Assembly (NCBI GenBank): GCA_013396655.1
Contig: WBMV01000259.1
Coordinates: 847,348 to 911,347, forward strand
Reading direction: 5' to 3'
Source: Campylorhamphus procurvoides
Taxonomy: Eukaryota; Chordata; Aves; Passeriformes; Dendrocolaptidae
DNA: 64,000 bases
Shown here: positions 15,076-28,400 of the stretch, piece by piece
How the letters are laid out: each line of letters starts with the position of its first letter
Position numbering within the stretch: position 1 is the stretch's first letter
Translations under genes and position numbers: made by a program
Notes under the pieces: model-generated
Databases searched by the model: none
What the model was told of the DNA's origin: nothing
What the model saw: only the letters and a program-made list of their open reading frames with translations

Positions 15076-16265
15076 TTTATTCACGATCACCACCACCAAC
15101 CGTGTAGAGAGAGGTATACATACTAGAGATGAACTTGGATTTAATTGAATACATTCAATGCACAAGGATTAAGCAGAAATTTCATTTTCAAGTCTGGATA
15201 TTTAGGAGGTGGTGTATGTCCAACCACTTCTACTCAGTGAGAAGGAACCCACACTTCAGAACTCTAATGTGGATCCAGCCTTCCTTGGGGAATTCAGATC
15301 TAGGACTAGGTCTGAGACCAGTTTCTATTTTTAATTACTGCTGCCAAATTAAAAATGACTCCCACAAGGCAGATGAAATCCCCCTGTGTAAATCAGCAGC
15401 AGCAGGACTCTTTAAAGCTTATACAGACGTGGGCCCTGTGCTGACCTCTGCACAGAAGAAGCCTCTGTTGCTGGGCCATCTCCACAGGAATGAATTTTAT
15501 CCCAAAAGCACAGCGGAAGAGGTTCAGATTAATATTCTGTGCTCGGCTTTTAGTATTGGGTAGCATAAAGGTCAAGTAAATAGTCTAAAAATAACTGAAC
15601 ATGACTGCTATGAAGCAGTTACAGCTTTGTCTCTTTGGTGTTGATCTTGTAACACAGTTTTTACCTTTTGTAATCATATTTTAAGTTACTAAATATCATC
15701 ACTGCTGTTGTGACTCCTTGTTCAATTGTGGCTCCATAAAAATTTGCTAAGTTATTTAAAACTGCTTCAATTGACATTTAGGCAATTTGGGTGTTGTTTT
15801 TAATGTTCCGGCAAGACATTCTTAAGAAATGAGCAATGCTCTTGCACATTAATTCAGCACTGAATCAATTAACTAGCAATGCATGCAGTTTTGTATCAAT
15901 ATCTCATCTATTTTCAATTAATTAGGCAACATGATTAGGATCACATGTGTTGAATTAGCAGGTCAGTGCATCATCTAACTACAATTGCATCATCTAACTA
16001 CAATTGCCTCATCTAACTACAACTGCATCTAGGAGATAACTTGATACGAAAGACGTGAAAAGAACAACATTTTACCCTTTCCATACCCAAGTTCCCAGCT
16101 TTTTAATGTGATCAACCCAAGAAAGAGTTCAGTTTTGAGTTCTATGCAGAATTCCTTCTTTGAAAGGTGAATTTCTAATTGAGGCATACAGGTTTTATAA
16201 AATGGTCCAAACAATCACTTGCACAAAAACTGCACAACAAAACGACAGAGAAAATTCTTCGCTTC
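15076..16265 (-). other. AQP9: Probable AQP9 3' UTR with candidate polyadenylation signals
   Basis: This is the sequence following the AQP9 stop codon on the minus strand. A canonical AATAAA reads on the minus strand at 15076-15081, about 1.2 kb after the stop. A weaker ATTAAA reads at 16102-16107, about 160 nt after the stop. Either could end the transcript, and sequence alone does not decide. The segment is AT-rich, has no credible open frame and carries a three-copy 19-bp tandem repeat. The 3' boundary is inference. Confidence 0.4.
15968..16030. repeat. Three-copy 19-bp tandem repeat in the probable AQP9 3' UTR
   Basis: Three near-identical copies of gcatcatctaactacaatt start at 15968, 15987 and 16006, and a partial fourth starts at 16025. 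Copies differ by one or two bases, which points to a recent duplication. The array lies 236-298 nt downstream of the AQP9 stop codon in transcript orientation. Confidence 0.9.
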
Positions 16266-16428
16266 TTACTCCATATTGGTCAGTTCATATTTGTCACGCA
16301 CTTCATTTTCTCCTCCTGACTGAGGATCTGAGTGATGAATTTCAATAAAAATAATGTAGGTCATTGCTCCAACTACACCTCCCAGCAGAGGTGCAACTAT
16401 GGGGACCCACCACCAATGATTACCAGCC
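16266..16428 (-). CDS. AQP9: AQP9 coding exon 6 (last)
   Basis: The acceptor follows ttgtcttacag. The exon completes the codon split after exon 5 and reads [14 protein letters not shown] and onward through the sixth membrane helix (about residues 240-260). A short charged cytoplasmic tail then ends in DKYELTNME and TAA at 16266-16268. The KYEL portion is shared with human AQP9, but the last residues differ (human ends SVIM). Confidence 0.95.
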
Positions 16429-19400
16429 CTGTAAGACAAAAAAGAACGTGAATTAGTATTATTGGTAAGTCTAGTGAATGCCCTACAGTGTATTTGTCAA
16501 TGAACAGATACAGTGGTGTGACACTCTCTATAGCACTGAACTTTCTATTTTGTCTCTCGTTTTTGTAAATGAAATGCCTTGCCCAGGCTCTGATGGAAAT
16601 GCTAAGAAACAAGCTCCAGGCATGCTGGTCTGGTTGCACCTTAGAAAATAAGGCCTTTTTGCTGCATGTCTGTTTGGGGACAGAGGATAATTTCTCCCCT
16701 GTGGGCTTCATTGACTCACAATGAAATGAGCAGGAATGTATTTATTGCCCAGCAGTCTTGACTGCTGCTGTCACCAGATGCTTGTAAATAGGTTTCCAGG
16801 AGTAACCAAGGCAAATGTATATTACAAAAATGGGTTATCTCATCCACGGGGAAAGCTGCACGTTCAAGCCTCAATAGTATATATGGTGTTCCTCTTAATT
16901 AGTGTAATGGATCATACTTGATTTTGAGTATATTTGTCTTAAGGACTGTAAGAAAATACAGAGACTGTAAAGTGGATTATCCTTGACTAGAGTGGTTGAT
17001 ATTCAAATTTTATGATGTATATCTCTGTATTTAAAATACAGTGTATTTCAGTAAGAGGCAAATAAGGCATTTAGAAGTTTCATACACCTAAAACTTAAGT
17101 TTTCTTAGGATTGTTTTATTCATTAAGAAAGTCTGGCAAGTTGGCTCCACTGAAACATTAAGAGTTTTCGCTGTTACTAGGATTTAATTTTAAACATGTG
17201 GATTTATGAACATTTTTAAAGTAAGTGGTCCACCATTGAACTGCATGAAACAATACATAATGACCCATTATGATTGAAAATTGGGCTGGTAGAATTGCTC
17301 TCCCTTTCCTGAGGAGACAGTAACTGAGCACTGATTTCAGAGCACAGACTCTCTTGACTGTACTGATGCATTAAGGTGTTTTGATTGGATAACATGCTGT
17401 ATTAATTGAATATGTGCATCTCCAGTGAACATCCAGCTACCTCAATTTCATGCGTATTGAAAATGGAGATTTTTTTTCCCCCCCAGAAATACAAAGGGAC
17501 GAATTAATCCATGAGAAGAACTTTACTGGAAGCTGCAGAGAAATTTTAAACTGTAAGGATAATTATTCAGGACTTGGTTGTATAGATTTTTGCAGAAGTG
17601 AACTTGTGGTTAAGTCACAACACAGGAATTGAACTGGGCAAATACCAGTGCCCTATTGAAGATATAATTATTCCTTGTTCTGAAATGTCTTGGATCTGTA
17701 TGTTTTACTTTTGGAATTATTTCTATTTTTCCCCTGAGGTTATAAAATAACTCCTGATATTGTTCTGTGGACTTTAAAAATCTGTTTGTTTTTTGGATCA
17801 TGAATGTCTGTTAAGCCCTTGAATTCCTGGAACAAGCATGGACTAAGGTTTTATTGATTTAATCAGCACAACAAAATCTACATCAAGTACTTGCATGTAC
17901 TCTGTGTGATGTGTGTGTGTATGGGCATGGAACAAAAGTGTTTCTTGGCAGGTTTCTCGGTTTGTTCCATGAGCTGGCATGTTCCTCACCAGCTCCCACA
18001 TGACCTTCTCCAAACCATGGCCTGTCTTTGCTGCAGCTGCTCTCAGCTGTGCTTTAGACACCCTCTGTGAAGGCTCTGGGTGTAAAACCCTTACAGAAGG
18101 TGCTGCCAGAACAGAAACGAGATCAGGACACAGCTGAGTTAGGAGTTTCCATGACACTCGCTCCTCTGGCACTGGCCCAGGATCAGGAACTTTCTGTGAC
18201 AAGCCCAAAGAGCTTCACCGAAGGATCTCATACCCTGCTTTTACCCCAGGGCACAGCTTTGCTGCCAAGTTGGCAGTAATGCCCCAGCCCTGCCCCAGGC
18301 CCCACCAGTGTCCCTGGCGCTGGGTGGGCTGGAAGGGCGCTGGCTGCGAGAGGAGGGGGCAGCACACGGACCTGGGAGCGGCACTTTGCTCAGCTCCGAA
18401 GATTCCCAGGAAACCACACTGTTTAACCTGCACGGTCTGGGAACCTCGGCCGGTTTTAGACTCTCAGACACACTTCTCCCCATCGGGCTGCTGCGGGACG
18501 GGCAGACAGCGCTGCCTGGAGGGTGATGCGGGCTGCCCCGCAACAGAGCTCCGCACCGCCGGGGCCGCTCGGCCACCCGAGCCCCGGGCAGGCTGGCAGG
18601 AGATGCGGCTCCTGCCCTTTCCCAGGCTGGATTTGGGATCAATCCCCGCGGCCACGAGGTGTCAGCGTTACCGCGCGGTCAGGAGAGCCCAGCCCCGCCG
18701 GGGGGAGCATCCCAGGGCTGCCTCCGAACCTGCCACGGAACACGGCCCTGCACAGCCGTGTCTCTCTTGTCCCTCACATTGCTCTTTCATGCTCGTTTTG
18801 CTCGTCAGGATCCAGCCTGGGAATTGTGCTCAAAGATCTGAGTGTTTTCTCGAGTTTGCTCCCCCCAAAACTTTTCTTAAGCTTATCAGAATGTTGAGCA
18901 TGTGCTTCAGAAAGGTTCCTGGTTGTCTCCGTGGTTTTAGGACAGACCACTAGAAACGCTGAGCTCTCTAAAGTCAGCAGTGGTTCCCCAGTGATGGGGA
19001 CAGTTGTCATCTGTGACACAATTGACATCTGTGACACCGACTGCCAACAGGCTGAGCAGCAGTTAGCAGGGGCAGGCCCAGTGCTGACTGACTGCACGTA
19101 TTGTGTATGAAGTGGTGCTCTCTAGGGTGCTGCACTGACACCCCCCGTCCAGCTGCAGTGGAACACAACAGCTTCTAATGGGAGCCTTTAACTGAAATAA
19201 ACCCATTGGCACAGGCTAGGGAAACCACAGCATAGCTCGTGTCCTCTGGCTTGATGCCTGGGGAAACTGCTCCTTCAGGTGTCTTTGTGCAGAAGGTGTT
19301 AACAGCTACATTTAGAAACCCCTGCTCAGCTGCCCTCCTGTTCTCTGGCAAATCCACAGTCCAGCAGAAATGCTGCCCTTCAGCCCACTTGCAATTCCCT

Positions 19401-22400
19401 TCCTGAGAACATGATGAAACCAGAATTTACTGGACTTGCAAGCACAAAGAAGGGTAGAGAGGATTCCACCCACTATGAACTAACTATCTCAATGTTTAGA
19501 GCATTTGCCTGAGAACAGTGTAGAAAGTCTCACTCGTATCTGATCTGTTCCAAAGTGAAGCTTTCCTAGTGGCCCCTGGCTGCTCTGTAGGCAACATTTG
19601 AACGCTCACAGACCTGCACAGAGAGTGCCTCAGTTACCTTGTGAGATGCTTCCATCCTCACTCCAATGTGCAATGTCTCCTCAGTATTTCCTGCTGCTTG
19701 GTTTGTGCAGCACTCCCCTCCTGTCAGAGTGAAGGTTTCATGGGCATGCCTTTACTACAGACTACTTAAAGTCAGATCCTTACTAAAGCACCTGTCTCCA
19801 CGTTATGAATTCCAGTCAAACAGAGATATCCAAAGTTTAGCTGTCAACTGTTGCTGCATCCCTTACATTGCTCATGCAGATATAGCTCCAGCCAAGCATC
19901 AGGTAGTTGAGGTTCCCAACTCCCATGGGTCTTCCAGCCACCTAACAAGGCTCAAATTCTCCCTAAGTCCCACCTGGATTTGTGTTATAAACAGATGAAA
20001 ACATATTCCCTTTGTGTTGTTCCCTTGAACTTGGTTGCAACTGTAGCCTTTTAACTGAAGGCAGGGAAGACTTTTCCCTCAATTTATACCTCCCAGTTTA
20101 TTCTGGCAATGACCAGAGATCTTGTACCTCATTTTGTATATTCACATTTTTAAATTTCTTAGCAAGGTTTTACAGTGGGATTACATTCCTTCTCTGTACA
20201 CAAATCCTGAAACTACAGTAGGAAGGAGCCCCTATTTGTACAGATGTGGAGTTTGCTTGTAGTTCCCTTGATGTAAATGAGTAAGATCTTAGTTTTGGAG
20301 AGGAGGGGAGTTCACAAGTATTCAGTGACTAGATCACAGTGCAATCAGGATTTCAAACTTTTTCAGCAATGTTGTAGCCAATCTCATAACATATTACAGA
20401 TCATGGCATGTGGCACCATGATTAATACCATAGTCTACTACTTATAATACAAAGATATGAGAGGGGAGGATCCTAAGTGTGGGATGTCACTCTGTGTGCC
20501 CTTGTTTTTAAAAAAATACAGTCAGTGATTCTGCTGGGGAGAAGTTTGGAGGTAACTGGACTGGTGACCTGACCCCCTGCCAGCAGCTCACCAGAACTGT
20601 GTCACATCCCAGCCTTGGCTTGGCCTGTGGTGTGACTGTGTGCCTGTTTTATCTATGCCATGAGAAAAGCTTTGCTAACACTCTCTTCAAGTAGGCCCAT
20701 GATTTGTGTATATAGACATAATAAATAAATAAATAAATAAATAATACAGGCTATTTGTGCTTGGTGGAGTAGCTAAAAGTAAATCTTTGCTAACCAGAGC
20801 TCTCTAGTGGTCTGCAGTACTGCTGGGGATTTTTACTTGTAAATAACTGGAAAAGCAAATTAAAGAACCCAAAAGATCTCCTTTGGAATGACAGGTAACT
20901 CTTAGATATCCCTGAGTGCCTGTTACACTGGATGTGTGCAAGCTCTGGGTTTGATGGGCAACTAATTAGCTGCTCATTTGGCCAGCCAAGAGCACGTGTG
21001 TGCGTGTGCACAGGCAAGCACAGGGATTTGAGAGTGTGCTCTGCAATGTGGGAAAATGAAGGGAGCTTTCTTCCATTCCCTCCACTCCCAGGCAGGAAGT
21101 CAGGCTTTTAGCTTGTTGTGTATTTCTGCAATAACTCAATAGTAGTAATAGGCTAAATCAGTCTGATACGTCTGTGTTTTTCACAGCACCCAATAAATAT
21201 TTCCACCTAACTCTCTCCCGATTTCATTTTTTTAATTCTGAAAGCTGTAAGACATGAGAAGAAAGCACTCATATTGTCAGTGACCTCTAAGAATGTGTAA
21301 TACTTTGGGAAGGTTCTGCTTGAAACAGTGATTGATATTAAGATAATGCATGTTTGATTTGCCCTAGAAGCAGGAAATCCTTTTTAAAGCCCAGTTCCTA
21401 GAGGATATCTGGCTTAAAGTGCATGAATAGCTGCTGCTGGTATGCAAAGAATTACCTGTATGTATATAAAGCATGACTTGGTACCACGTTGAATCAGGAT
21501 CTTACTTCCCTAGAAGCAGTTTTAGCCGAGAGCACTTTCCCTCCTGTCCAGGCATACTCACGTGAACACTTCCATCCCCCATCCTGCCACGGCTGTGAAG
21601 AGCCTCGGGCCCAGGTCCCTGGCTGGGTTCATGGCACAGCCACTGTTCATCCCCAAGGAGCAGGTCAGAACAACTATAAGGAGTCCTACTGCAATTGGCT
21701 CCAGGCCCTTTGGGACACTGTTATTTTGAGGGTCAAAGATAGCAAATATAGCCAGAAGAAGAACAGCTGTCGACATCACCTGGCCAAGGCAAAGAAAAGA
21801 ATATTAAGCAAATACGTGCAGATTCTTTCCAATAATGAAAAAAGGGGCTATGGCAGTTCTGTGGATTGGAGTGGCTTAGAGCTGGTATTTAGATTTATCC
21901 CACTCTACAGAGCAGCAAAATTTGGAAGTCAGTGCCTCTCTGCTTCACAGTAATGAGAAGTTTTGATATCTGTGCTGAAAGACAAGGACTAGAAAATGTG
22001 CTGAGGACATTTGGAAAAAGCAATCTGCAACAACCTGGTGTGGAAAGCACAGAGGATTTAGAAGGCATCTCCTGGGTGATATCTGATGTTTTGGTTCCAT
22101 ATTTTTTTCCCATCAGTTTAACAGTTACAGTCACTCAATTTTGGTAGTTCTGCCATGCCAACACGATCAGTTACGTTGGTATAGAAGTGTTTTACATGCC
22201 TGTAGTTTATGCTGATAAATTAGACTGAATATGCTCTTCTTTATCCAAGTGTTACATAACATCAGAAGAAAAAGGGAAATCTACAAAGTCAGAGCTGAGC
22301 AGTTAAAAATTAGGAATTCTCCAAATTAAGGTTGCACGTATAACTGTAACATGAGCTCTGTATTGCATATGTTAAGTAAGCTGGTGAAGGAAATTTTCTT

Positions 22401-25400
22401 GGAATTGTTTCAATGGAAGTGCAGCTCTGCTTAAATCTAATGCTTTGTAAATGTTGATTTTGCTAATATTTAACTTGATGGCAAAACAGAAGCTTCAGTG
22501 ATGACAAAACATTCAATTTCAATACTGATTTAAAGAGGCTTGTTTAGGGAGTTTAAAAATTGCTTTTATTTCATCTGTTTTTAAGTTTGTTTTAAAACAC
22601 CCACAGGTAAAAATATCTTAGGGAAAAATCTGTTGACTGAGCCAAAGATCAGAACTGGCTTTCTTACAAAACTTCAAAATAATGTTTGGATTTTTTTTTT
22701 TGAAGCCAGATTGCACAATCTTTTACGTAAAGAATTCCCGTGCTCAGACAATCCCTAGTTTTTCGTACTTTACTTCTGCAGTGTTTATTTCATGTATGAC
22801 TGAAGCTGGTAAGTTGATTAGAAGTAGATAAAAGATATGAACCTTAATTTTTTCACTGTTGCATAAGTAAGATGGGAGGATACAGGTTAGAAATAGAGGA
22901 TTTTTTCAGATTGACTGATTTGAAAAATAACAAATACCACAAATCTATCTGCAAACAGAAGGTTGGAGAAGAGGCTTGTGGAAGCAGAAAACTCAGTTGT
23001 TCAGGGTGTGTTAAAGTGTTTCCTAAAGCTTTACTTAAGGAATAACAGGTCCACAAAATGGGCTGGATTTTGATGTAAATGGACGTGACTCTGCTGAGGT
23101 TTATGGAGAAACATTGATTTATGCTGAGGAAAAACTCTTATGTATATTGCATTAAAGACATGTAGAGTGCAGCAATTTAAATGATCTATGTGAAAAGAAC
23201 AACTTGAAATTATCTTGCTTGTAAAATATTACTAAGAGGTAACCCCCCACAACCAGCATTGCATCCTCATTGTACATGGGGACATAAGAACTGAACCAGT
23301 GAGATTCAGCAGACTTGTTAGATCTGTGCATTTTTTACTGCTTGGTTTTTACAGTTTTTAGTAGGTTTAATTTGTAGACTTAGGCCAGCAAGTGCACTTA
23401 CCTGATCTGCAAATCCATTCGTGAGGGACAGGTAGGGAGCTGGGTATGTTGCAAAGATATGTGCTGTTGCGTTGGGTCCTGTGACTTCGAGTTTCCCATC
23501 GCTGAAGTCCATAAAGGCATCTGTAGAGAACAGCCAGAAACTGCCTGCACTTCTGCCTAAACACTGGGGGTTCCAGGACTAGAGGACATGTGAAAGGTCT
23601 GGGCACTTCTCATGCTCAGCTGAGACTGGTCTTGAGGGTCCCTTCCAACACAAACTGTCCTGTGATCCAGGAGCACAGTTAATGGATTTGGGCTGATGTA
23701 CTCACCACCCTCCTGTCTCACCTCTCCTCCTGTGCCTCCAAGTACTCATTTTATGTGCCACAGCTTTCAAAGGAGCATTTTCTGGTTGTGAACACAGCTG
23801 GATTGTTCTGGAAGAGGTGCTACATTCGTCATGGTGCCCCAAGAAGTGGGTGGGGGTGTCCTGGCTGTGCAGGGGGGATACCCGGCCACCAGGAATGACT
23901 GCTATTCCACCTGCCACTTGTGCACTTTTAGAAGTAGGAGGACACCGAGATGAAGCACTTAAATCTCCATAGACAGCCATGAATAACAAACTAATATATT
24001 ATTTTATAAGTGGATCCAGTGATGAGATGACACTTGTGAGTAAAGAAACAGCTCCCTGCCGCCTGAAGGCAGCAGAAAAATCTAATTCTCCTTGCTTCTA
24101 TTTTTTTTCTAGCTTTGCTTAAGGCCACGACATGGGTGCAGAGAATATTTAGTTGTTTACTTCAATCAGGCTCTCATTTGTTGTGTCAAATTATTTTTTT
24201 GTATTTAACTATTAGGAGAAAAAAAAAAAAGGCTGAGCTCCTCTCTTTGTTTTTCTACTGGTGAGTTTTCTGTAGACCTCAGTGAGTACATGACAATCCT
24301 GTCAGGCTGGAGGAGGACTTACATTCAGATGGAGATCCTGCTCTGGAGTCCGACACTTTCCAAATTCTAACACTGACAACAAAAAAAAGCCTCCAAGCCC
24401 CAAAGAGTTACAAGGCTTCCTAAAGGTTTTTCTCCTCAGGGTGCTGAGCCCTGATCTGACATACAAAGGGTATTTCCATCTGTGTTTTTGCCCCATTGCA
24501 CCTTGAACCAGCAGTGTGTGCAGACATAATGCCTGTGGGAGAGAGGCTCTGGAGGAGATGGGCTGGGCCAGTAGAAGCAGAGTTTTGGAGTAGGGGAGTG
24601 AAGCAACTGCTCTGACTTAATGAATTCATCCACTCACTCAGTCTGTTACGAGGTTTTGTTCCTTTTGTGGCACACTCTGTAAAAAACCACCCCATGCCTC
24701 AAGGAGAGGGGCATTTTTTTTTTCTTTCCCCCCCTCTAATATGTGACCCCTTTATCACTCTACCTGGAGTTCACTGCCTTGGAGAGCCACCTCTCTAGGG
24801 TGGTCTGAGGTTTGGTCTGGAGGGACTTGATCTCATATCCTGTACCCTCAATGAACGATGGGGGTGATATTTGCCTACAGGCACTTGTAGCAGGTCTTTA
24901 ATGTTTCTAATTTGCTTGGAAGATGGATAGCCCTATATCCTGGCTATTAAGTAATTTAAAATCCTTACTGAGGAATACATGATCTCAGAGTATCTGATTT
25001 CCCATGAATAATTTTTCTAAATATCAGAACATTTCCTGGAGTATTAGTGTTTCAGTAAATCTGTAGGATTCTTGGAATGTTCGAGTCATTGTTTTTCCCT
25101 TCAAACTCTTTATGCTTCTCCCTTTTTTCTTTATGGTTTTAACTTCAGTCCTGCCATTAGCCCTGCCTGAACAAGAGTCCTCTGCCTGCCTGACATTCAT
25201 TGAAAAACTGGGGCCTCAGAGACTGCCTGACCTCTAGTTTGTTCTGTGAACATGTCTAAGGTGTACTCACCATAATAAATCCCAAAGACAGCCGCTGCTC
25301 CAACAAATGCTCCCAGGAGTTGTGCTAATATGTAAATTGGTAATTTGGTCCATTTTAATCTTCCAGTCACGCACATGGCTAATGAAACAGCTGGGTTTAT

Positions 25401-28400
25401 GTGACCACCTGAAAAATAAATCACAAAATTAGTCACGTGGATGACTCGGATACATGAGAGTAGCTGAAGGATTTGGAAAAACGTGGGCACTTTTGAGCAC
25501 AAGACTAGTCCAGGGTTTTCTAGATATTATTCTGCAGTTAAATGCTGACTGCAATGAAACTGAAACGAGCTGGTTGAAATTAGAGGAGGGAGGACGAAAT
25601 CCACGAAGGTCCATCTTTGCTCTTGATGTCTGTGGACTGTGCTGTTTATCAGACTGCTGATCTGCAGTCTGTAATCAATGGATCTGTAGACAACTTTTCT
25701 AGAAAAGCCTAAATCTGCCCTATCAGGTGTGATGGGAGGATCCTTCATTCCAAACATATCCTCTCCTTGAGGCCTTTGGCTTCTTGTTTTTCGGGGAGGA
25801 CTGAGGCAGCAGGACATTCATTCACAAGCATGTATTATGATTAAGGACTATTGCTGGCTTGATCATGTGTCTTGAGGCAGATCTGGATTTAAGTCATGTT
25901 TATGATCCTGTCTTCAACCTGGGCTTACTTGGAAACAGTTTTCTTGAACACAAAATAAAATAACATGAGGGCTGTCCATCTTCATGCTGGGTGTTGGTCA
26001 GCTATGCCTAGATGGGATCTGTGGACAGCAGTTCCTCGTCACATATTTCCATCAAGTTCTTGTGCTCTCCAGGAAGGTCCACAATAAGCAAACTGATAAA
26101 GTAGCTGTGCTGAAACAGAGTTCCCTTTCCTGTGGAACGTCCTTCCTTTTTATTCAGGCGTAGCTACACCTGAAGTCATGCATGAAAAAGATTTCAGTAA
26201 CAATGGAATTCTTTGTGACAGTTTTAGGTTCTAAAATATATTTGATATGTCACGTGATAGTCACTTCCCTCAACATTTTCATCATTTTGGGTGAAAAAAT
26301 GTTGGATGCTTTTGGAGAACTTCATTGCCTACAAATATGTAGTTGCTACTTAAGAAATACCAATTGCTAAATGAATAAACAGATGAAAAGGTACTTCACA
26401 GTAAAAATACAGCAACCCCCAAATTTTGCAAGGGCATAGGATCCATTGCTTATCTCCCAGGTAAAGTCTAATTTCAGCCTGGATAGATATCAGAAAAAAT
26501 GGCCTTTGTCTTTGGTAAAATAACTGAAAGAGAATGTCCTTTATCTGTCAAAGGTTAGTGATGGAGAAAGGGCCTCTATGTACAGTTTCTGTGTTTGTTT
26601 GCACTTCAGGTCAAAGAGTCATTATCTTATGAAATCCAGGCACCTTTGATACATAATGAACTGACAAACACAGATAACAAGCTGGATAAAACCTTTGTAC
26701 CATTTCCAAAACTCTGACCTGGTAGCACCAGGCTTGAATTAATTTTGAATTCCTCACTGTGTTTCAAATTCTTCAGCACAGAGCAAATAGATAGATGGCA
26801 CCTTATTTAACAACCCTTGATGTGAATTTTGATTAATTGTTGTCTTGTCTTTCATTCCTTACTCAGGCTGGAATGAATAATTTTCCTTTCTTTCAACACC
26901 TGGTATTTTTCCTCACCTGTATATAATACAGGGTGATTATGATGGCCAGAAGAAGTCATAATAATATTAGAAATGGCTGATAAATATGAAATTTGGAAAG
27001 GAAAATTCTACTTGAAGGCTCTTATGCTGACATAGGGGTGTTCCCCATTCTTTTGTGGTTGCAGTGATCACTGTCAGGAGTTTGAAATGTTACCTTGGAA
27101 AAAATAGTTGGAAATTATCTAAATATTGAGGAAAATTAGAGGGAGGAAAAGCAAAAAGGGGAATTTTCCTAAATAAGCAAGCTAAAATTCACCAAGCGTG
27201 GTGATTGTAATTTTTGTTACCATGAATTCAGGATTTCATAAAGAACTGAAGCAAAATATTTTAGCATTAATTAAACATCAGACTTCATGGCCAAATAGCC
27301 ACAGAAATTGGAAACAATTCCTATATTGAAACTGGTATTCTGAAATGTCCACCAGTGATCATATGTTATGGATAGCACAGGAGAATCACAGCCTGTTGAA
27401 ATATCTGTTCCTATTCCTTCACAGAGAACACGCAGTGGCTGCGGAATCCTTTGGCATGGGAGGAGCACAGGAAGACAGCTCTGCAACATCTGCAACTGCT
27501 CTGCCCTGCTGGGACTCAACTCCCATTTTCTGCCTAATGATGGAGATGAACATCCCTTAGAGATGCAGATGTGGGACAGGACTTCCCAGGTTTGTTCTCA
27601 TGCTACTGCCTTAGAAGAGTTTACCTGCCTACATATAAACCAAGAGCTGTGGTTTAAAGTTGTTCAGATAATAAGGCTGTGCTGCTGAATTAAGTTTGTG
27701 TGTTATTAAGGCACAGCTCTGGCCTGTTTCAATGACAGTTACAAGACTGTCTGTTTTGTAGAACTTTGAGCACTTTCTGATGGGAACTTGGAAACCTCCT
27801 GCTGCATTGTGCCTCTGTGAAAGTGTTTATAACAGAGAAGAGAAATGGCCACAGTAATTTCTGCTACAGCAACTGTCTGTAATGGCCTAGTTATACCTAC
27901 AGAAATTTGTCCAGACCAACTTTACCCTCTTTATGGAGGGTAAGAAATGCCTCTGTGAGGGCTGGAGCACGAGGGCACCATTTGCTTTAAGAGGTCAATA
28001 TAAACTCTGCATAGAACACCAAGTGTTGTGTATCATAATGCACAGCACTGGGTTCTTATAGCCTATCATTTTCTGTTCCAAATTGGGAATTTAAATGTCA
28101 GTCATGCTAACCTTTCTGATATTAGTTTGGCCAAACTGAATGGTGGAAATAGCAGAGGAAACAGCATCCCATATGGCACATGTGGACACTGGTTAGTTAG
28201 GCCAGTTATAAGGAAAAGAGACATTCTGGACTATTACATGTTGAGGAAGTGTCAGGGCAGAACCAAAGGCACAATGACAGTGCACTGCCAGTGTATCACT
28301 GCATGTGTCTCTGGTCCTGAATCTCTGCTGGTTCTGCTTTCTCTGAGCTGCTGTTTGTGTGAGTAAGGAAACACACAGGAGCAGACTTGCTGTGGCCTCT

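Larger units (their letters stand above)
16429..21561 (-). other. AQP9: AQP9 intron 5
   Basis: A 5.1-kb intron with donor gtgagt after 21562 and acceptor cag before 16428. It contains an isolated CpG island near 18.4-18.8 kb and an (ATAA)n microsatellite near 20.7 kb, both listed separately. A T/C homopolymer junction lies near 17470, and a short TG-rich stretch near 17910. No further exon-like open frame with AQP similarity was found. Confidence 0.9.

Noticed and set aside
18270..18953. 227-codon plus-strand frame as a protein-coding gene
   Set aside because: It lies over a CpG island antisense to AQP9, has biased composition and no recognised family. Kept only as a finding about the island.
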